Below the pieces are notes generated by a model. That model made no database searches. It was given only the letters and a program-made list of their open reading frames with translations, and was not told the DNA's origin. Source: a bacterium (GTDB lineage Bacteria; Myxococcota_A; Bradymonadia; UBA7976; UBA1532). From it: DNA of 64,000 nt. The translations under genes were made by a program, and so were the position numbers. Of the stretch, positions 31,575-40,359 are shown piece after piece (within the stretch, counting starts at the first letter, position 1; every line of letters begins with the position of its first letter). The stretch covers positions 142,265 through 206,264 of the forward strand of contig JAUHYW010000007.1 of NCBI GenBank assembly GCA_030426085.1, given 5' to 3'.

Positions 31575-33563
31575 GTGATTCGGGCGATTGCGAGGCGGGT
31601 GTTCCGGGGCCGGACCGCCGTGCTTCTGGCGGCGGGGCTGGCGGCCGGGCCGGGCTGTCGGGGCGGTGGAGATCCCGGCGGGTCTCCGGCGGAGGGCGAG
31701 GCGAGGGCGCCGGCCCCCGAGAGCTCTCTGGAGCGCGATCTGCGGGCGCTGGCCGAGGCGTTGGAGAAGGCGCCGACGGTCGACCGGCTGCGGGCGGACT
31801 TCGTCGCCGAGCTGCCGAAGCCCGAGGCGTCCGACGCCGAGGCCTTGCGCGCCCGGGCGACCGATCCCGAGGCCGACGCGGCGGCCCGCACCGCGGCCCG
31901 GATCGCCCTGGGCGCGCTGGCCGACGCCGAGCGCACTCAGGCGCTGCGCCACTGGATGAACGAGGCGATCAAGCTGCTGCCCGCGGGGGCCCGCGGCTCG
32001 AGCGCCGAGGTCGTCCGCCTGCTGACCACGTTGCACGCGCCGCTGGCCGAGGCCCGAGGTCGACTGCCCGCCGCGCTCACAGCGGCGCTGCCCCCGGCGA
32101 GCCCCGGCGAGCGCATGGCCTGGACCCGTTCGATGGCCGAGCTGCCCGCCGCGCAGCCCGAGGCGGGTGACGCGCCGCTCTTGATGCGGCTGGCGCTGTT
32201 CGCCCACGCGGCGTCCCCCCGCCTGGCGTGGGTGATGATGGCGCCGATCGATGCGCCGGCGGTGACCGAGGCGCTGGCGACGATGCCCCGGAGCGACATG
32301 GGCGATCCAGAGGGGTTGAGCCTGACGTGGTGGGCGCTGGCGCTGCACGCGACGACGCCCGGTGGTCGGGCCCGCCTGCGCGCGCTGACCGGCGCGGCGG
32401 GCCGGACCGGTGATCGGGCGACCGCCGTGCTCACCTGGCTGGGGGACGACGCCGTGCGGGGGGCGGCGGCGAAGTTGATCGATCGGCTCGCCGAGCAGAC
32501 CGACGACGCGCTGGACTTCGATCGGCGCACGTTCGTCGAGGGCGCCGGCCGGCTGGCCGAGGGGGAGGACGCGGAGGGGGTCCTGGCGACGGCGCTGGCC
32601 CGCTACGGGGGGTCGCACGCGCCGCTGGCTCGACGGGCGCGGGTGCTCGCCGGCGCCGCCGGGGTGGCGGCCGATCGGGACGCGCTGTTCGAAGCGGTGA
32701 CCGCCGATCCGGTCGACCCCCGGGCCCGGGGGATGCTGCTGCCGCTGCTTCGAGCGCAGGACGCCGAGCGCGTCGCGGCGCTGCTCGCCCGGGAGCGGTG
32801 GGGGTTGAAGGGCTTCTACCACCATGTGCGGATGGTCCAGCAGGCGCCAGCGGAGGTCGTGGCCCCGGTGGTCGCCACGGCGCTGGAGGCCGTCGCCGCC
32901 GAGCACCCCAAGCCCCAGACCCGGGAGTGGGCCCTGGGCGCGCTGGCCAAGGCCGGCGGTCCCCTGCCCCGGGTCGTGGTCGAGGCGGCGGCGAAGGGCT
33001 CGAAGGCCGGCACCCGCACGCTGGTCATGCGGGCCGACGATCCGTGGGGTGCGCTGTGGACCCGGATCTCGGGCGACGACGACGCCGTCCGGCGGGCGGC
33101 GTACGAGGTCCTGATCGCGCCCCGGCTGCTGCCCTTCGACCCGACGCCGGCCCAGGCGGCGCAGATCCTCGGGCAGATCGCCGCCCACCTGACCCACCGC
33201 CCGGAGGACCCGTGGCTCTTCTTGCGGGCCACCCGGCGCTATGTCGATCTGGCCGGGGAGGCCCGCACGCCCGCGCTGGAGAAGGCCCTGGTGCGCAGCT
33301 TGAGGCCGTATTGCGTGACCACCGGGCCCGACGGCAAGCCATGGTGGGACGCGCTGCTGGCGGTGGCCCGGATGGACCACCCCGACGCGCGGGCGCTGCT
33401 TCGGGACGCCGTGAAGTCGGTGCCGACGGCTGGCGGGCGGGCGGTGCTCCGGCAGCGGGTGGGCTTGCCGCCCGATCCGAAGGACGCGCCGCCGACGCCC
33501 GAGGCCCAGCCGAAGCGTGGCGGGCACTGGTCGAACCCCGCCGCCCCGGGAGGCGGCCGATGA
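31575..33563 (+). CDS. exported alpha-helical (HEAT-like) protein
   Basis: A 662-residue protein starts at GTG 31575, with GTGGAGG at 31564-31570. The N-terminus (VIRAIARRVFRGRTAVLLAAG) is a signal peptide that ends near AAGPGCRGGG. The cysteine suggests a lipoprotein, but the -2 proline makes the lipobox imperfect. The mature part is almost entirely Ala/Leu-rich helices with repeated pairs (ALEAVAAEHPKPQTREWALG, AARIALGALADAERTQALRH), as in HEAT-like solenoids. No enzymatic motif is seen. The stop overlaps the ATG of an aminotransferase gene by 4 bases, so the two are co-translated, although one is exported and the other cytoplasmic. Function unknown. Confidence 0.75.
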   Translation: MIRAIARRVFRGRTAVLLAAGLAAGPGCRGGGDPGGSPAEGEARAPAPESSLERDLRALAEALEKAPTVDRLRADFVAELPKPEASDAEALRARATDPEADAAARTAARIALGALADAERTQALRHWMNEAIKLLPAGARGSSAEVVRLLTTLHAPLAEARGRLPAALTAALPPASPGERMAWTRSMAELPAAQPEAGDAPLLMRLALFAHAASPRLAWVMMAPIDAPAVTEALATMPRSDMGDPEGLSLTWWALALHATTPGGRARLRALTGAAGRTGDRATAVLTWLGDDAVRGAAAKLIDRLAEQTDDALDFDRRTFVEGAGRLAEGEDAEGVLATALARYGGSHAPLARRARVLAGAAGVAADRDALFEAVTADPVDPRARGMLLPLLRAQDAERVAALLARERWGLKGFYHHVRMVQQAPAEVVAPVVATALEAVAAEHPKPQTREWALGALAKAGGPLPRVVVEAAAKGSKAGTRTLVMRADDPWGALWTRISGDDDAVRRAAYEVLIAPRLLPFDPTPAQAAQILGQIAAHLTHRPEDPWLFLRATRRYVDLAGEARTPALEKALVRSLRPYCVTTGPDGKPWWDALLAVARMDHPDARALLRDAVKSVPTAGGRAVLRQRVGLPPDPKDAPPTPEAQPKRGGHWSNPAAPGGGR

Positions 33564-34777
33564 TCGCGGCCGATCCGCCGCCGCTGCCCCCGATGAAGGC
33601 CCGGCTGGGTGATCGGGGGCTGTTCCCCGATCTGGAGCCGAAGGTCTACCTCAACCACGCCGCGATCTCCCCGATGTCGACGGCGGCCCGCTCCGGGCTG
33701 ATGCAGGCGGCCTCGCTCATCGCCCGCGACGGTCTGGGCGCCTTCCGCCCGCTGCTGGCTCAGCGGGGGCGCCTGCGGGCGACGCTGGCGGGGCTCGTCG
33801 GGGCCGAATCCGAGGACGTCGCGCTGGTGCTCAATACGAGCGCCGGCTTGACCGCCCTCGCGCTGTGCATGCCCTGGCGACCGGGCGATCGGGTGGTGCT
33901 CTTCGAGGGTGAGTTCCCGGCGAACGTGACCCCCTGGCAACAGGCCGTCGCGACGTTCGGGCTCGATCCGGTCTACCTGCCGATCGCCGATCTGGCCCGC
34001 CCCGACGGGCCGGACTTCGGCCGGCTCGACGCGGCCCTGGCCGACGGCGCGCGCCTGGTGGCGATCAGCGCGGTGCAGTTCCAGACCGGGCTGCGGACGC
34101 CGCTGGGCGAGATCGCGGCCCGGTGCCACGCCCGGGGCGCCGAGCTGGCGGTGGACGCGATCCAGGCGGTGGGCTGCTGCCCGATCGACGTCGAGGCGCT
34201 GGGCGTCGACTACCTCGTCTGCGGGGGGCACAAGTGGCTGATGGGGCCCGAGGGCGCCGGCTTCGCCTGGGCCCGCCCGGACAAGGCCGCCGCGCTGGTG
34301 CCCCGGACCGCCGGCTGGCTGAGCCACGAGGCGGCGACCGACTTCCTCTTCGAGCCGGGCAAGCTTCGCTATGACAAGCCCATCCAGCGGCGGCTGGGCT
34401 TCTTGGAGGGCGGCGCGCAGAACGCCATCGGCTACGCCGCGCTGGAGGGCGCGGTGCAGGCGCTGGTCGAGATCGGGGTCGAGGCGATCTTCGAGCATGT
34501 CCAGCGCTGGCACGACGCCGTCGACGGGCCGATGTCGGCCCGGGGCTTCCGCTCGAACCGGGCGCCCGATCGGGCGCGGCGCAGCGGCATCCTCACCTGG
34601 CGTCCGCCGGATGATCTGACGGCGGTGCAGCTCGCCGACGCGCTGGAGCGGCGGGGCGTCGCGTGCAGCACGCCCGAGGGCCTGCTGCGCTTCGCGCCCC
34701 ACTGGCCCAACGCGCTGGAAGAGGCGGAGACGGCGATCGGCGCGGTGGACGAGGCGCTCACCGAGCTGCGGGGCTGA
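33560..34777 (+). CDS. class V aminotransferase / cysteine desulfurase-like PLP enzyme
   Basis: This 405-residue protein is a fold-type I PLP enzyme. The N-terminus has VYLNHAAISPMS, and the cofactor pocket has LNTSAGLTALALCMPW and AVDAIQAVGCCPID. The PLP lysine is in YLVCGGHKWLMGPEG at about residue 225. The class V family includes cysteine desulfurases, kynureninase, isopenicillin N epimerase and serine-type transaminases. The LNHAAISPM start and the GPEGAGFAW motif are closest to the epimerase/SufS-like group, and the substrate cannot be told. No catalytic loop cysteine typical of SufS is obvious. The ATG at 33560 overlaps the upstream stop. It converges on the agmatinase gene. Confidence 0.85.
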   Translation: MIAADPPPLPPMKARLGDRGLFPDLEPKVYLNHAAISPMSTAARSGLMQAASLIARDGLGAFRPLLAQRGRLRATLAGLVGAESEDVALVLNTSAGLTALALCMPWRPGDRVVLFEGEFPANVTPWQQAVATFGLDPVYLPIADLARPDGPDFGRLDAALADGARLVAISAVQFQTGLRTPLGEIAARCHARGAELAVDAIQAVGCCPIDVEALGVDYLVCGGHKWLMGPEGAGFAWARPDKAAALVPRTAGWLSHEAATDFLFEPGKLRYDKPIQRRLGFLEGGAQNAIGYAALEGAVQALVEIGVEAIFEHVQRWHDAVDGPMSARGFRSNRAPDRARRSGILTWRPPDDLTAVQLADALERRGVACSTPEGLLRFAPHWPNALEEAETAIGAVDEALTELRG

Positions 34778-34798
34778 GTCCCCTGCCCGCGGCGCCCG

Positions 34799-35698
34799 CT
34801 ACCGGGCCAACGCCTGGTTGAGGATGCGGTAGACCAGCTTCGCCGAGACGAAGTCCGGCCCGCGCAGGCCGTCGATCGGCGCCAGCTCGTTCACGTCGGC
34901 GCCGACCATCGTGCCCACCCGGGCGGCGGCCTCGATGATGGGCATCACGTCGTCCCAGAAGAGCCCCCCCGGCTCGGGGGTGCCAGTCGCCGGCATGAGG
35001 CTGGCGTCGAGGCCATCCACGTCGAAGGTCAGGTAGAACGGGCGCCCGGCCAGCGGCGCGACGATGGCGTCGACGTCGTAGCGCTTCTTGTCCCGCCCCC
35101 AATGGATGCGGATGCGGTCCCGCTGGCTCTCGAGGTACGGGATCTCGGACTTGCTGATGTTGCGGATGCCCACCGAGATCAAGGTGTCGACCTGGGGGTG
35201 GTCGAGGACCCGCCGCAGGGCCGACGCGTGGCTGTAGTGCTCGCCGTCGTAGCCGTCTCGCAGATCGGCGTGGGCGTCGAAGTGCAGCACGGCCAGCGAC
35301 GGGTGGCGGGCGACGAACGGGCGGATGGCCCCGGCGGTGATCGAGTGCTCACCGCCGAGGACGAGGGGGAAGGCCCCCCGCTCGAGCACCCCCTCCACCA
35401 GCCCGGCGAGCTGATCGAGGGCGGCCTCGACCGGCTCGGCGACCGTCGGCGCAGCCAGGGTCGCGATGCCGTAGCGCTCGACCGCCTCGCACCACAGCAC
35501 CTCGTCGAACGTCTCGACCTCGTGGCTGGCGGCGATGATCGCGGCCGGGCCGCGGGCGGTGCCGCCGCCATAGCTGACGGTCGCCTCGAGGCCGAACGGG
35601 ATCACCACCGCCCGGGCGTCGGCCGGGGCGTGGGCGTCGTCGGACCCGAGGCCGAGGAATCCGTCCTCGGGTCGCATGAAGGTCGGGGGGTGGATCAT
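34799..35698 (-). CDS. speB: agmatinase/arginase-family ureohydrolase
   Basis: This 299-residue protein carries the metal-binding motifs of the ureohydrolase family: LVLGGEHSITAG, AVLHFDAHADLRDGYDG and FYLTFDVDGLDASLMPATGTPEPGG (shown in parts), each with the His/Asp ligands for two manganese ions. Agmatinase splits agmatine into putrescine and urea. It is the last gene of a three-gene minus-strand set with ornithine decarboxylase and a homospermidine-synthase-like protein, which supports a polyamine role. GGAG 6 bases before the first ATG (MIHPPTF) supports that start; a second ATG at codon 8 is possible. Guanidinobutyrase or formimidoylglutamase activity cannot be excluded from sequence. 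Confidence 0.85.
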   Translation of the reverse strand: MIHPPTFMRPEDGFLGLGSDDAHAPADARAVVIPFGLEATVSYGGGTARGPAAIIAASHEVETFDEVLWCEAVERYGIATLAAPTVAEPVEAALDQLAGLVEGVLERGAFPLVLGGEHSITAGAIRPFVARHPSLAVLHFDAHADLRDGYDGEHYSHASALRRVLDHPQVDTLISVGIRNISKSEIPYLESQRDRIRIHWGRDKKRYDVDAIVAPLAGRPFYLTFDVDGLDASLMPATGTPEPGGLFWDDVMPIIEAAARVGTMVGADVNELAPIDGLRGPDFVSAKLVYRILNQALAR

Positions 35699-35753
35699 CG
35701 GGATCTCCGGGGGGTGGCCCCACCCGGGGATCGCGCGGGCGGGGCGGCGTCGT

Positions 35754-36809
35754 TCAGCGGCCGCCGAACAGGCGGGCGTGGGTCCGGCGGGCGCGGCTGC
35801 GCCAGGCGCCGCGGTGGTAGACGTCGCTGGCGATGAGGGGCAGCACGCTGGTCGCCTCGGCGTAGACCATCTGCTCCTTGACCGTGTCGACCTTGCCCCA
35901 GCTACAGGCCTCCTTGAGCGTCGAGCTGCTGCACGCGCCGTCGCGCACGTCGGCCACGGTGATCTGCACCGCGTAGGCGTGCATGTCGACCTCGCGGCCG
36001 AGGATCTCGGCGCACACCACCGTGTCCTGGGCGAAGTTCTTGGGCACCCCGCCGCCGACCATGAACAGCCCGGTGCGCCCGGCGGCCACCTTGATGTCGG
36101 TCAGCTCACGGAAGTCGGCGATGCTGTCCAGGGTCATGTGGCGGCCCGGGTTGCGGACCTGGTGCACCACCAGCCCGAAGCCGGCCGAGCAGTCGGTGAA
36201 CGCCGGGCAGAAGATCGGCACGTCGTGCTCGAAGCAGGTCTGCACGAGGCTGTCGGGCTTCTTGGCGTTGCCCTCGGCCAGCCACCGGCCCATCTCGCGG
36301 ATGAACTCACGCGAGCTGTACGGCCGGGCGTCGAGTCGATCGGCGATGGCGGCGATGGTGTGGTCGGTCTCCTGCAGCGCCTCTTCGTCGATGTAGGTGT
36401 CGTAGATGCGGTCGATGTACATCGCCCGCAGCTCCTGATCGTCGTGCGCATCACCGGCCTGCGGCGCCTGGAAGTGCCGGTGGCCGAGGGCCTCGAAGAA
36501 GTCCATGTCGACGATGCTGGCGCCGGTGGACACGATCACGTCGACCATGCCGAAGCGCACCAGATCGCTGTAGAGCTTCATGCAGCCGCCGGCGCTGGTG
36601 CTGCCGGCGAGGGTCAGCATCACCGTGCAGTCGGGGTCGCGCAGCATCTCGTCCCAGATGGACGCGGCGCGGGCCACCGTGCGGGCGGTGAAGCTCATGC
36701 GACCCATGCCCGCGATGATGGGGCGCGCGTCGAAAGCGGTGATGTCGATGTGCTCGACCGGCCGGTCGAGCAGGGCCGCCTTCTTGGCGGCCAGATCGTC
36801 ACGCATCAT
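35754..36809 (-). CDS. deoxyhypusine-synthase-like protein (probable homospermidine synthase)
   Basis: A 351-residue member of the deoxyhypusine synthase family. It shows MLTLAGSTSAGG, VDVIVSTGASIVDMDF, ADFRELTDI and GLFMVGGGVPKNF. The active-site segment SWGKVDTVKEQMVYAEAT keeps the lysine (about residue 306) that forms the enzyme-intermediate imine. Bacteria lack eIF5A hypusination, and bacterial members are known to make sym-homospermidine from putrescine. The start chosen is the ATG at 36809, with GGGAG 8 bases upstream and a 4-base gap after the decarboxylase stop. An in-frame ATG five codons earlier would overlap that stop. The genes for putrescine supply lie on both sides. Confidence 0.85.
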   Translation of the reverse strand: MMRDDLAAKKAALLDRPVEHIDITAFDARPIIAGMGRMSFTARTVARAASIWDEMLRDPDCTVMLTLAGSTSAGGCMKLYSDLVRFGMVDVIVSTGASIVDMDFFEALGHRHFQAPQAGDAHDDQELRAMYIDRIYDTYIDEEALQETDHTIAAIADRLDARPYSSREFIREMGRWLAEGNAKKPDSLVQTCFEHDVPIFCPAFTDCSAGFGLVVHQVRNPGRHMTLDSIADFRELTDIKVAAGRTGLFMVGGGVPKNFAQDTVVCAEILGREVDMHAYAVQITVADVRDGACSSSTLKEACSWGKVDTVKEQMVYAEATSVLPLIASDVYHRGAWRSRARRTHARLFGGR

Positions 36810-36813
36810 GTCG

Positions 36814-38013
36814 TCAACTCCCAATGAGCCGCACTGCCGCGGCGGCCGGGCGCTCGCGCGCCACGTACTGGGTGAGGGCCGGCTCGTCTTCGATGATCGC
36901 CGGCGCCTCGGTCATGAACCCGTTGAAGCCGGTGCGCAGGGCCATGCCATACGCGCCGAGCATGTCGAACTCGATGTAGTCGCCATCGTCGGTGTCCTGG
37001 GGCAACCAGAACGGGCCGGCCATGGCGTCGATGCTGTCACAGGTGGGCCCGTAGAGCCGGAACGGCATCAGGCCGGTGGGCTCGTCGGGCCGATCCACGC
37101 GGATGCGCCGCGCGGGGTAGACGAAGCCGGGGCCGCCAGCGTCGAACAGCGCGCCGTAGGTCCCCTCGTTGAGGTAGAGGGCGTCCCCCTTGCGCAGCTC
37201 GACCCGGGTGAGGATCGAAGCCGACTCCGCCACCAGCGCCCGGCCGGGCTCGGCCCACAGGTCGCAGGTGTAGGTGATCGGCAGCTCCTCGGCCCACATG
37301 CGCTCGATGGCCTCGAAGTACGCGGTGAGCGGCGGCGGCTCCAGCCCCGGATAGCGCGCCGGGAAGCCCCCGCCCACGTCGATCACGTCGGCCACGACGC
37401 CCGCCCGCAGGATGAGCTGATGCACCCGCTGCAGCGCGCGGACCCACGCCTGGGGGTGCATCGACTGCGAGCCGACGTGGAAGCAGATGCCGAGCCGGGC
37501 CGCCCGATGGCGCACCGCCCGCAGCAGATCCACCGCCTCGAGGCCGTCGACGCCGAACTTGCGCGACAGCGAGAGCATGGCGTCGCTGTTGTCCACCGCG
37601 ACCCGCACGAAGAGGCCCAGGTCGCGGGCGTTGTCCGTCGCCTCGAGGATCTTGTCGAGCTCGGCGGCGCAGTCGAGCGAGAAGTCGCGCACGCCGTAGT
37701 CGAAGTAGGCTCGGCGGATCGCGTGGCGCGACTTGACCGGATGCATGAACGCCATGCGGGCCGAGGGGAACCGCTCGCCGATCAACATCACCTCGTTGAG
37801 CGAGGCGACGTCGAACGCGCGGATGCCGCCGACGTACAGGGCGTCGAGGATGACCGGGTCGGGGTTGGCCTTGACCGCATAGAGCGACGTGCCGGGGAAC
37901 CGGTCGACGAAGAACTCTGCCGCGCGGGTGGCGGCGTGCGGTCGGAGGCAGGCTACCGGAAGTTCGGGCCTCCGGAGGCCGGCGACCTCGACCGCAGATG
38001 GGAAACGCTGCAT
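36814..38013 (-). CDS. type III PLP-dependent ornithine decarboxylase
   Basis: This 399-residue protein has the alanine-racemase-fold decarboxylase layout. The PLP lysine is K48 in SLYAVKANPDPVI. HVGSQSMHP, DVGGGFPARYPG and AEPGRALVAES bind the cofactor phosphate and ring, and the catalytic cysteine is C325 in YGPTCDSID. These are the features of the group IV ornithine/diaminopimelate decarboxylase family. The GPTCDSID form and length match ornithine decarboxylase, although lysine or carboxynorspermidine substrates are possible. It heads the polyamine operon. A GGGGAG lies 9 bases before the ATG, and a possible promoter is at 38088-38116. Confidence 0.87.
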   Translation of the reverse strand: MQRFPSAVEVAGLRRPELPVACLRPHAATRAAEFFVDRFPGTSLYAVKANPDPVILDALYVGGIRAFDVASLNEVMLIGERFPSARMAFMHPVKSRHAIRRAYFDYGVRDFSLDCAAELDKILEATDNARDLGLFVRVAVDNSDAMLSLSRKFGVDGLEAVDLLRAVRHRAARLGICFHVGSQSMHPQAWVRALQRVHQLILRAGVVADVIDVGGGFPARYPGLEPPPLTAYFEAIERMWAEELPITYTCDLWAEPGRALVAESASILTRVELRKGDALYLNEGTYGALFDAGGPGFVYPARRIRVDRPDEPTGLMPFRLYGPTCDSIDAMAGPFWLPQDTDDGDYIEFDMLGAYGMALRTGFNGFMTEAPAIIEDEPALTQYVARERPAAAAVRLIGS

Positions 38014-38087
38014 CGCATAACACTCCCCGGGTGGGGTGGACGATACATCCGGAGGCGGTCGGCGCTCCGGGACGAAGTGCGGGGGGG

Positions 38088-38116
38088 TTTATCCGGCTAT
38101 TCGACGAGCGAGTAAA
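38088..38116 (-). promoter_or_regulatory. possible sigma-70-type promoter of the polyamine operon
   Basis: On the minus strand TTTACT (38116-38111) and GATAAA (38093-38088) are separated by 17 bases. They would place the transcript start near 38081, about 70 bases before the decarboxylase ATG. This is the only AT-rich promoter-like pair I found in the region. The assignment is by eye and unproven. Confidence 0.35.
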
Positions 38117-38409
38117 GCGGATTTCGATCGAGGGCTGTCTTTTTTCTACAAGCGCCTGGATTCGCTGGAGTTTCGGACGCGTCTTCCGAGCGGTTGCAGG
38201 GAGCGTCGGACCCCGCAGCGGGTCGCGTCGGGGATGTGACGCGCGGGGCGAGGCCTGCGCCGACATTGCTTTCGGGCATGGGAGAGCAGTGCGCGGACGT
38301 CGACCTCGCCCCGAGTCGTCGACCCCGATTGAAGCATGAGTCATGCCACACCTGCGGAGCGGCTCGGGAGAGAGGGGATGCGGGCTGGAGGCGGCCCGGA
38401 CAGCGCCCT

Positions 38410-38461
38410 GGGGTCCATCGACCCCGGGCGACCTGCCCCGCCGGTGGGGCCCATCGACCCC
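38410..38461. repeat. GC-rich hairpin cluster with repeated CCATCGACCCC
   Basis: A perfect 6-bp stem (GGGGTC, loop CATC, GACCCC) lies at 38410-38425. CCATCGACCCC is repeated directly at 38451-38461, and a CCCC/GGGG pair lies between them. It is 30 bases past the end of the di-haem lipoprotein gene and may act as its terminator. Confidence 0.45.
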
Positions 38462-38491
38462 AACCGACATGGCGGCCGCGCGCCGGCGCCG

Positions 38492-40321
38492 TCAGAGGGT
38501 GTTGAGGTACTCGACCAGATCGGCGACCGCGCCCGGCTCGAGCGCGCTGATCTGTCCGTGGTCGCTGCCGCCGCAGTCGGTGGGCGAGAATCGATCGGCG
38601 AGCGTGGGCGCGCAGCCGTCGTGCATGAACGGCCCCCGCAGGCCGATACCGCGCAGGGTCGGCGTCTGCAGCGCCAGCCCGGTGCCCACGTCGTGGGTCC
38701 CGTCGTCGGCCAGCCGCGCGCCGCCGTGGCAGCTCGCGCAGCCGACGACCGGATCTTCGTAGATCGCCCGGCCCCGCTCGGCGGCGACGGGATCGACGCC
38801 CAGATCGCCCTGGGGCAGCGGCACGCTGTCGATCCAGCGCAGCCACGCCTCGGCCAGCGGGCGGGTGACCATCGGGCCGCTCATGCGCCGGGCGAAGACC
38901 TCACCGGCGAGCACCGCGAAGTCCGACATGTCGCCCTCCCAGTGGAACGGCTCGGTGCCGGCGATGCCCCCTCGCAGCTCCTGGGTGCGCCGGGCGCCGG
39001 TGTCGCTGAAGACCCAGGTGTGCCCGTCATCACCGCCCTCGGGGTGACAGCTCGCGCAGGCGATGCCGCCGCCGCCGTCGACGTGGAACAGGTCGTGGCC
39101 GCTGTCGAAGACCGAGATCCCGCCGAGGTCGATGCGCGCCCCGTCGGGGCCGGCCAGGATCGCCGGCTCGCGGGAGAAGGCCCAGGTGTCGCCGCCCCGA
39201 TCCACGTCCACCGCCACGTACTGCAGGGCGCCCTCGTCGTCGCCGACGGCCGCCGTCGTCTCGGCCTCGCGGCAGCTGTCGAAGCGACCCTGATCACTGA
39301 CGACCGCGGTGGGCCGCAGCGTGCGGTTGCCCGGGGCGGCCAGGTGGAAGACGTCGCCGCCGACGGGCACCGCGTCCACCGCGAGCACCGCGCCCTGCGC
39401 CTCGCCGGCCACGACCCCCGACGACGAGTCGACCGTGCTCAGACCGGTGCGGGCGATGGGCGGCGTGCAGCCGCCGCCCCCGCCGTAGCCGCCCGGCGAG
39501 CGGGTCCCGACCGTCTGGTCGGTGGCGATGACGTGCACCATGAGCGCGCCGCCGTCGGGCATCGCCCGCATCCGCCAGCCGCTGGTCGCGCCCGCCGAGT
39601 GGAAGTCGAGCGCGCTGGCCGCGCTGCCGAGCGTGTAGACATCGGGCGTCGCGTCGAAGTCGCCGAGGTGCAGCACCGACGCCGAGCGGAAGCGGCTGAC
39701 CCACAGCGTGCCGTCGGCCCGGTCGAAGGCCACGTCGCGCAGGTCGGTCCGCAGCCAGCGCTCGGCGACGAGCCGCCCGTCGACCCCCAGCTTCATGAGC
39801 CGCCCGCCGAGGCAGGCGACGACGAGCTGGCCGTCGGGATCGGCGTCCAACCCGCGGGGCGAGGGGCAGACCGACCAGGTCTCGGTCAGCGCGCCGTCGC
39901 CGAGGTCGAGCACCGCGATGCCCCCCGCGTCGCGCAGGGCGACGAAGGCCCGATCGCCGTGCACCGCGATCCGCCCGGGGGTGCCGTCGACCGCGTGGGT
40001 CGCGACCACCCGCTCGTCGGTCAGGTCGACGACGATCACCCGCCGCCGATCGGCGTCGCTGACGACGGCCCGGTCGGCGGCGATGGCGAGGGTGCTGGCC
40101 CCGATGGGCGGCGGCGGGATCTCGGCGGTCGAGACCGGCGGGAGCTGGCGGCGCTCGATGCCGTCGAAGGGGTTGTCGACCTCGCCCGGTGTCGGGGGAT
40201 CGAAGACGCTCTCCGCGGGTTCGCCGCAGCCGGTGAGGGCCAGGGCGGCGGCCAGCGTCGCGAGGGTGAGGGAGATGGGTGACGGGCCGAAGGCACGTCC
40301 GGATGCGATGGGGGAAGGCAT
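38492..40321 (-). CDS. di-haem cytochrome c-type lipoprotein with propeller domain, copy A
   Basis: This 609-residue protein starts at MPSPIASGRAF, with GAGAGG upstream; a longer open frame of 14 codons has no ribosome site. A lipobox LALTGC marks a lipoprotein. The middle resembles a YVTN-type beta-propeller (AADRAVVSDADRRRVIVVDL, AVLDLGDG). The C-terminal part holds two haem c sites, CASCHPEGGDDGH and CASCHGG, plus FMHDGCAPTLADRFSP, which recalls the MauG/cytochrome c peroxidase family. It is probably a periplasmic, membrane-anchored redox protein. Its homologue lies immediately upstream. Peroxidase activity is not demonstrated, and distal ligands cannot be assigned. Confidence 0.8.
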   Translation of the reverse strand: MPSPIASGRAFGPSPISLTLATLAAALALTGCGEPAESVFDPPTPGEVDNPFDGIERRQLPPVSTAEIPPPPIGASTLAIAADRAVVSDADRRRVIVVDLTDERVVATHAVDGTPGRIAVHGDRAFVALRDAGGIAVLDLGDGALTETWSVCPSPRGLDADPDGQLVVACLGGRLMKLGVDGRLVAERWLRTDLRDVAFDRADGTLWVSRFRSASVLHLGDFDATPDVYTLGSAASALDFHSAGATSGWRMRAMPDGGALMVHVIATDQTVGTRSPGGYGGGGGCTPPIARTGLSTVDSSSGVVAGEAQGAVLAVDAVPVGGDVFHLAAPGNRTLRPTAVVSDQGRFDSCREAETTAAVGDDEGALQYVAVDVDRGGDTWAFSREPAILAGPDGARIDLGGISVFDSGHDLFHVDGGGGIACASCHPEGGDDGHTWVFSDTGARRTQELRGGIAGTEPFHWEGDMSDFAVLAGEVFARRMSGPMVTRPLAEAWLRWIDSVPLPQGDLGVDPVAAERGRAIYEDPVVGCASCHGGARLADDGTHDVGTGLALQTPTLRGIGLRGPFMHDGCAPTLADRFSPTDCGGSDHGQISALEPGAVADLVEYLNTL

Positions 40322-40359
40322 ATGCGACCTCTCGGTCAGTCGTAGACGCTCGACGATAG

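Larger units (their letters stand above)
38014..38491. other. 478-base non-coding region upstream of the polyamine operon
   Basis: Both flanking genes read leftwards, so this stretch is the leader of the decarboxylase gene plus the tail of a di-haem lipoprotein gene. It holds an AT-richer zone (38085-38150, including a run of six T) and a structured zone at 38410-38461. I found no tRNA, no convincing small ORF and no known riboswitch pattern. The decarboxylase side probably contains the promoter and regulatory sites. Confidence 0.5.

Noticed and set aside
38014..38491. tRNA or other small RNA gene
   Set aside because: No T-loop pattern or cloverleaf could be drawn, and no CCA end was found. 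Only local hairpins are present.
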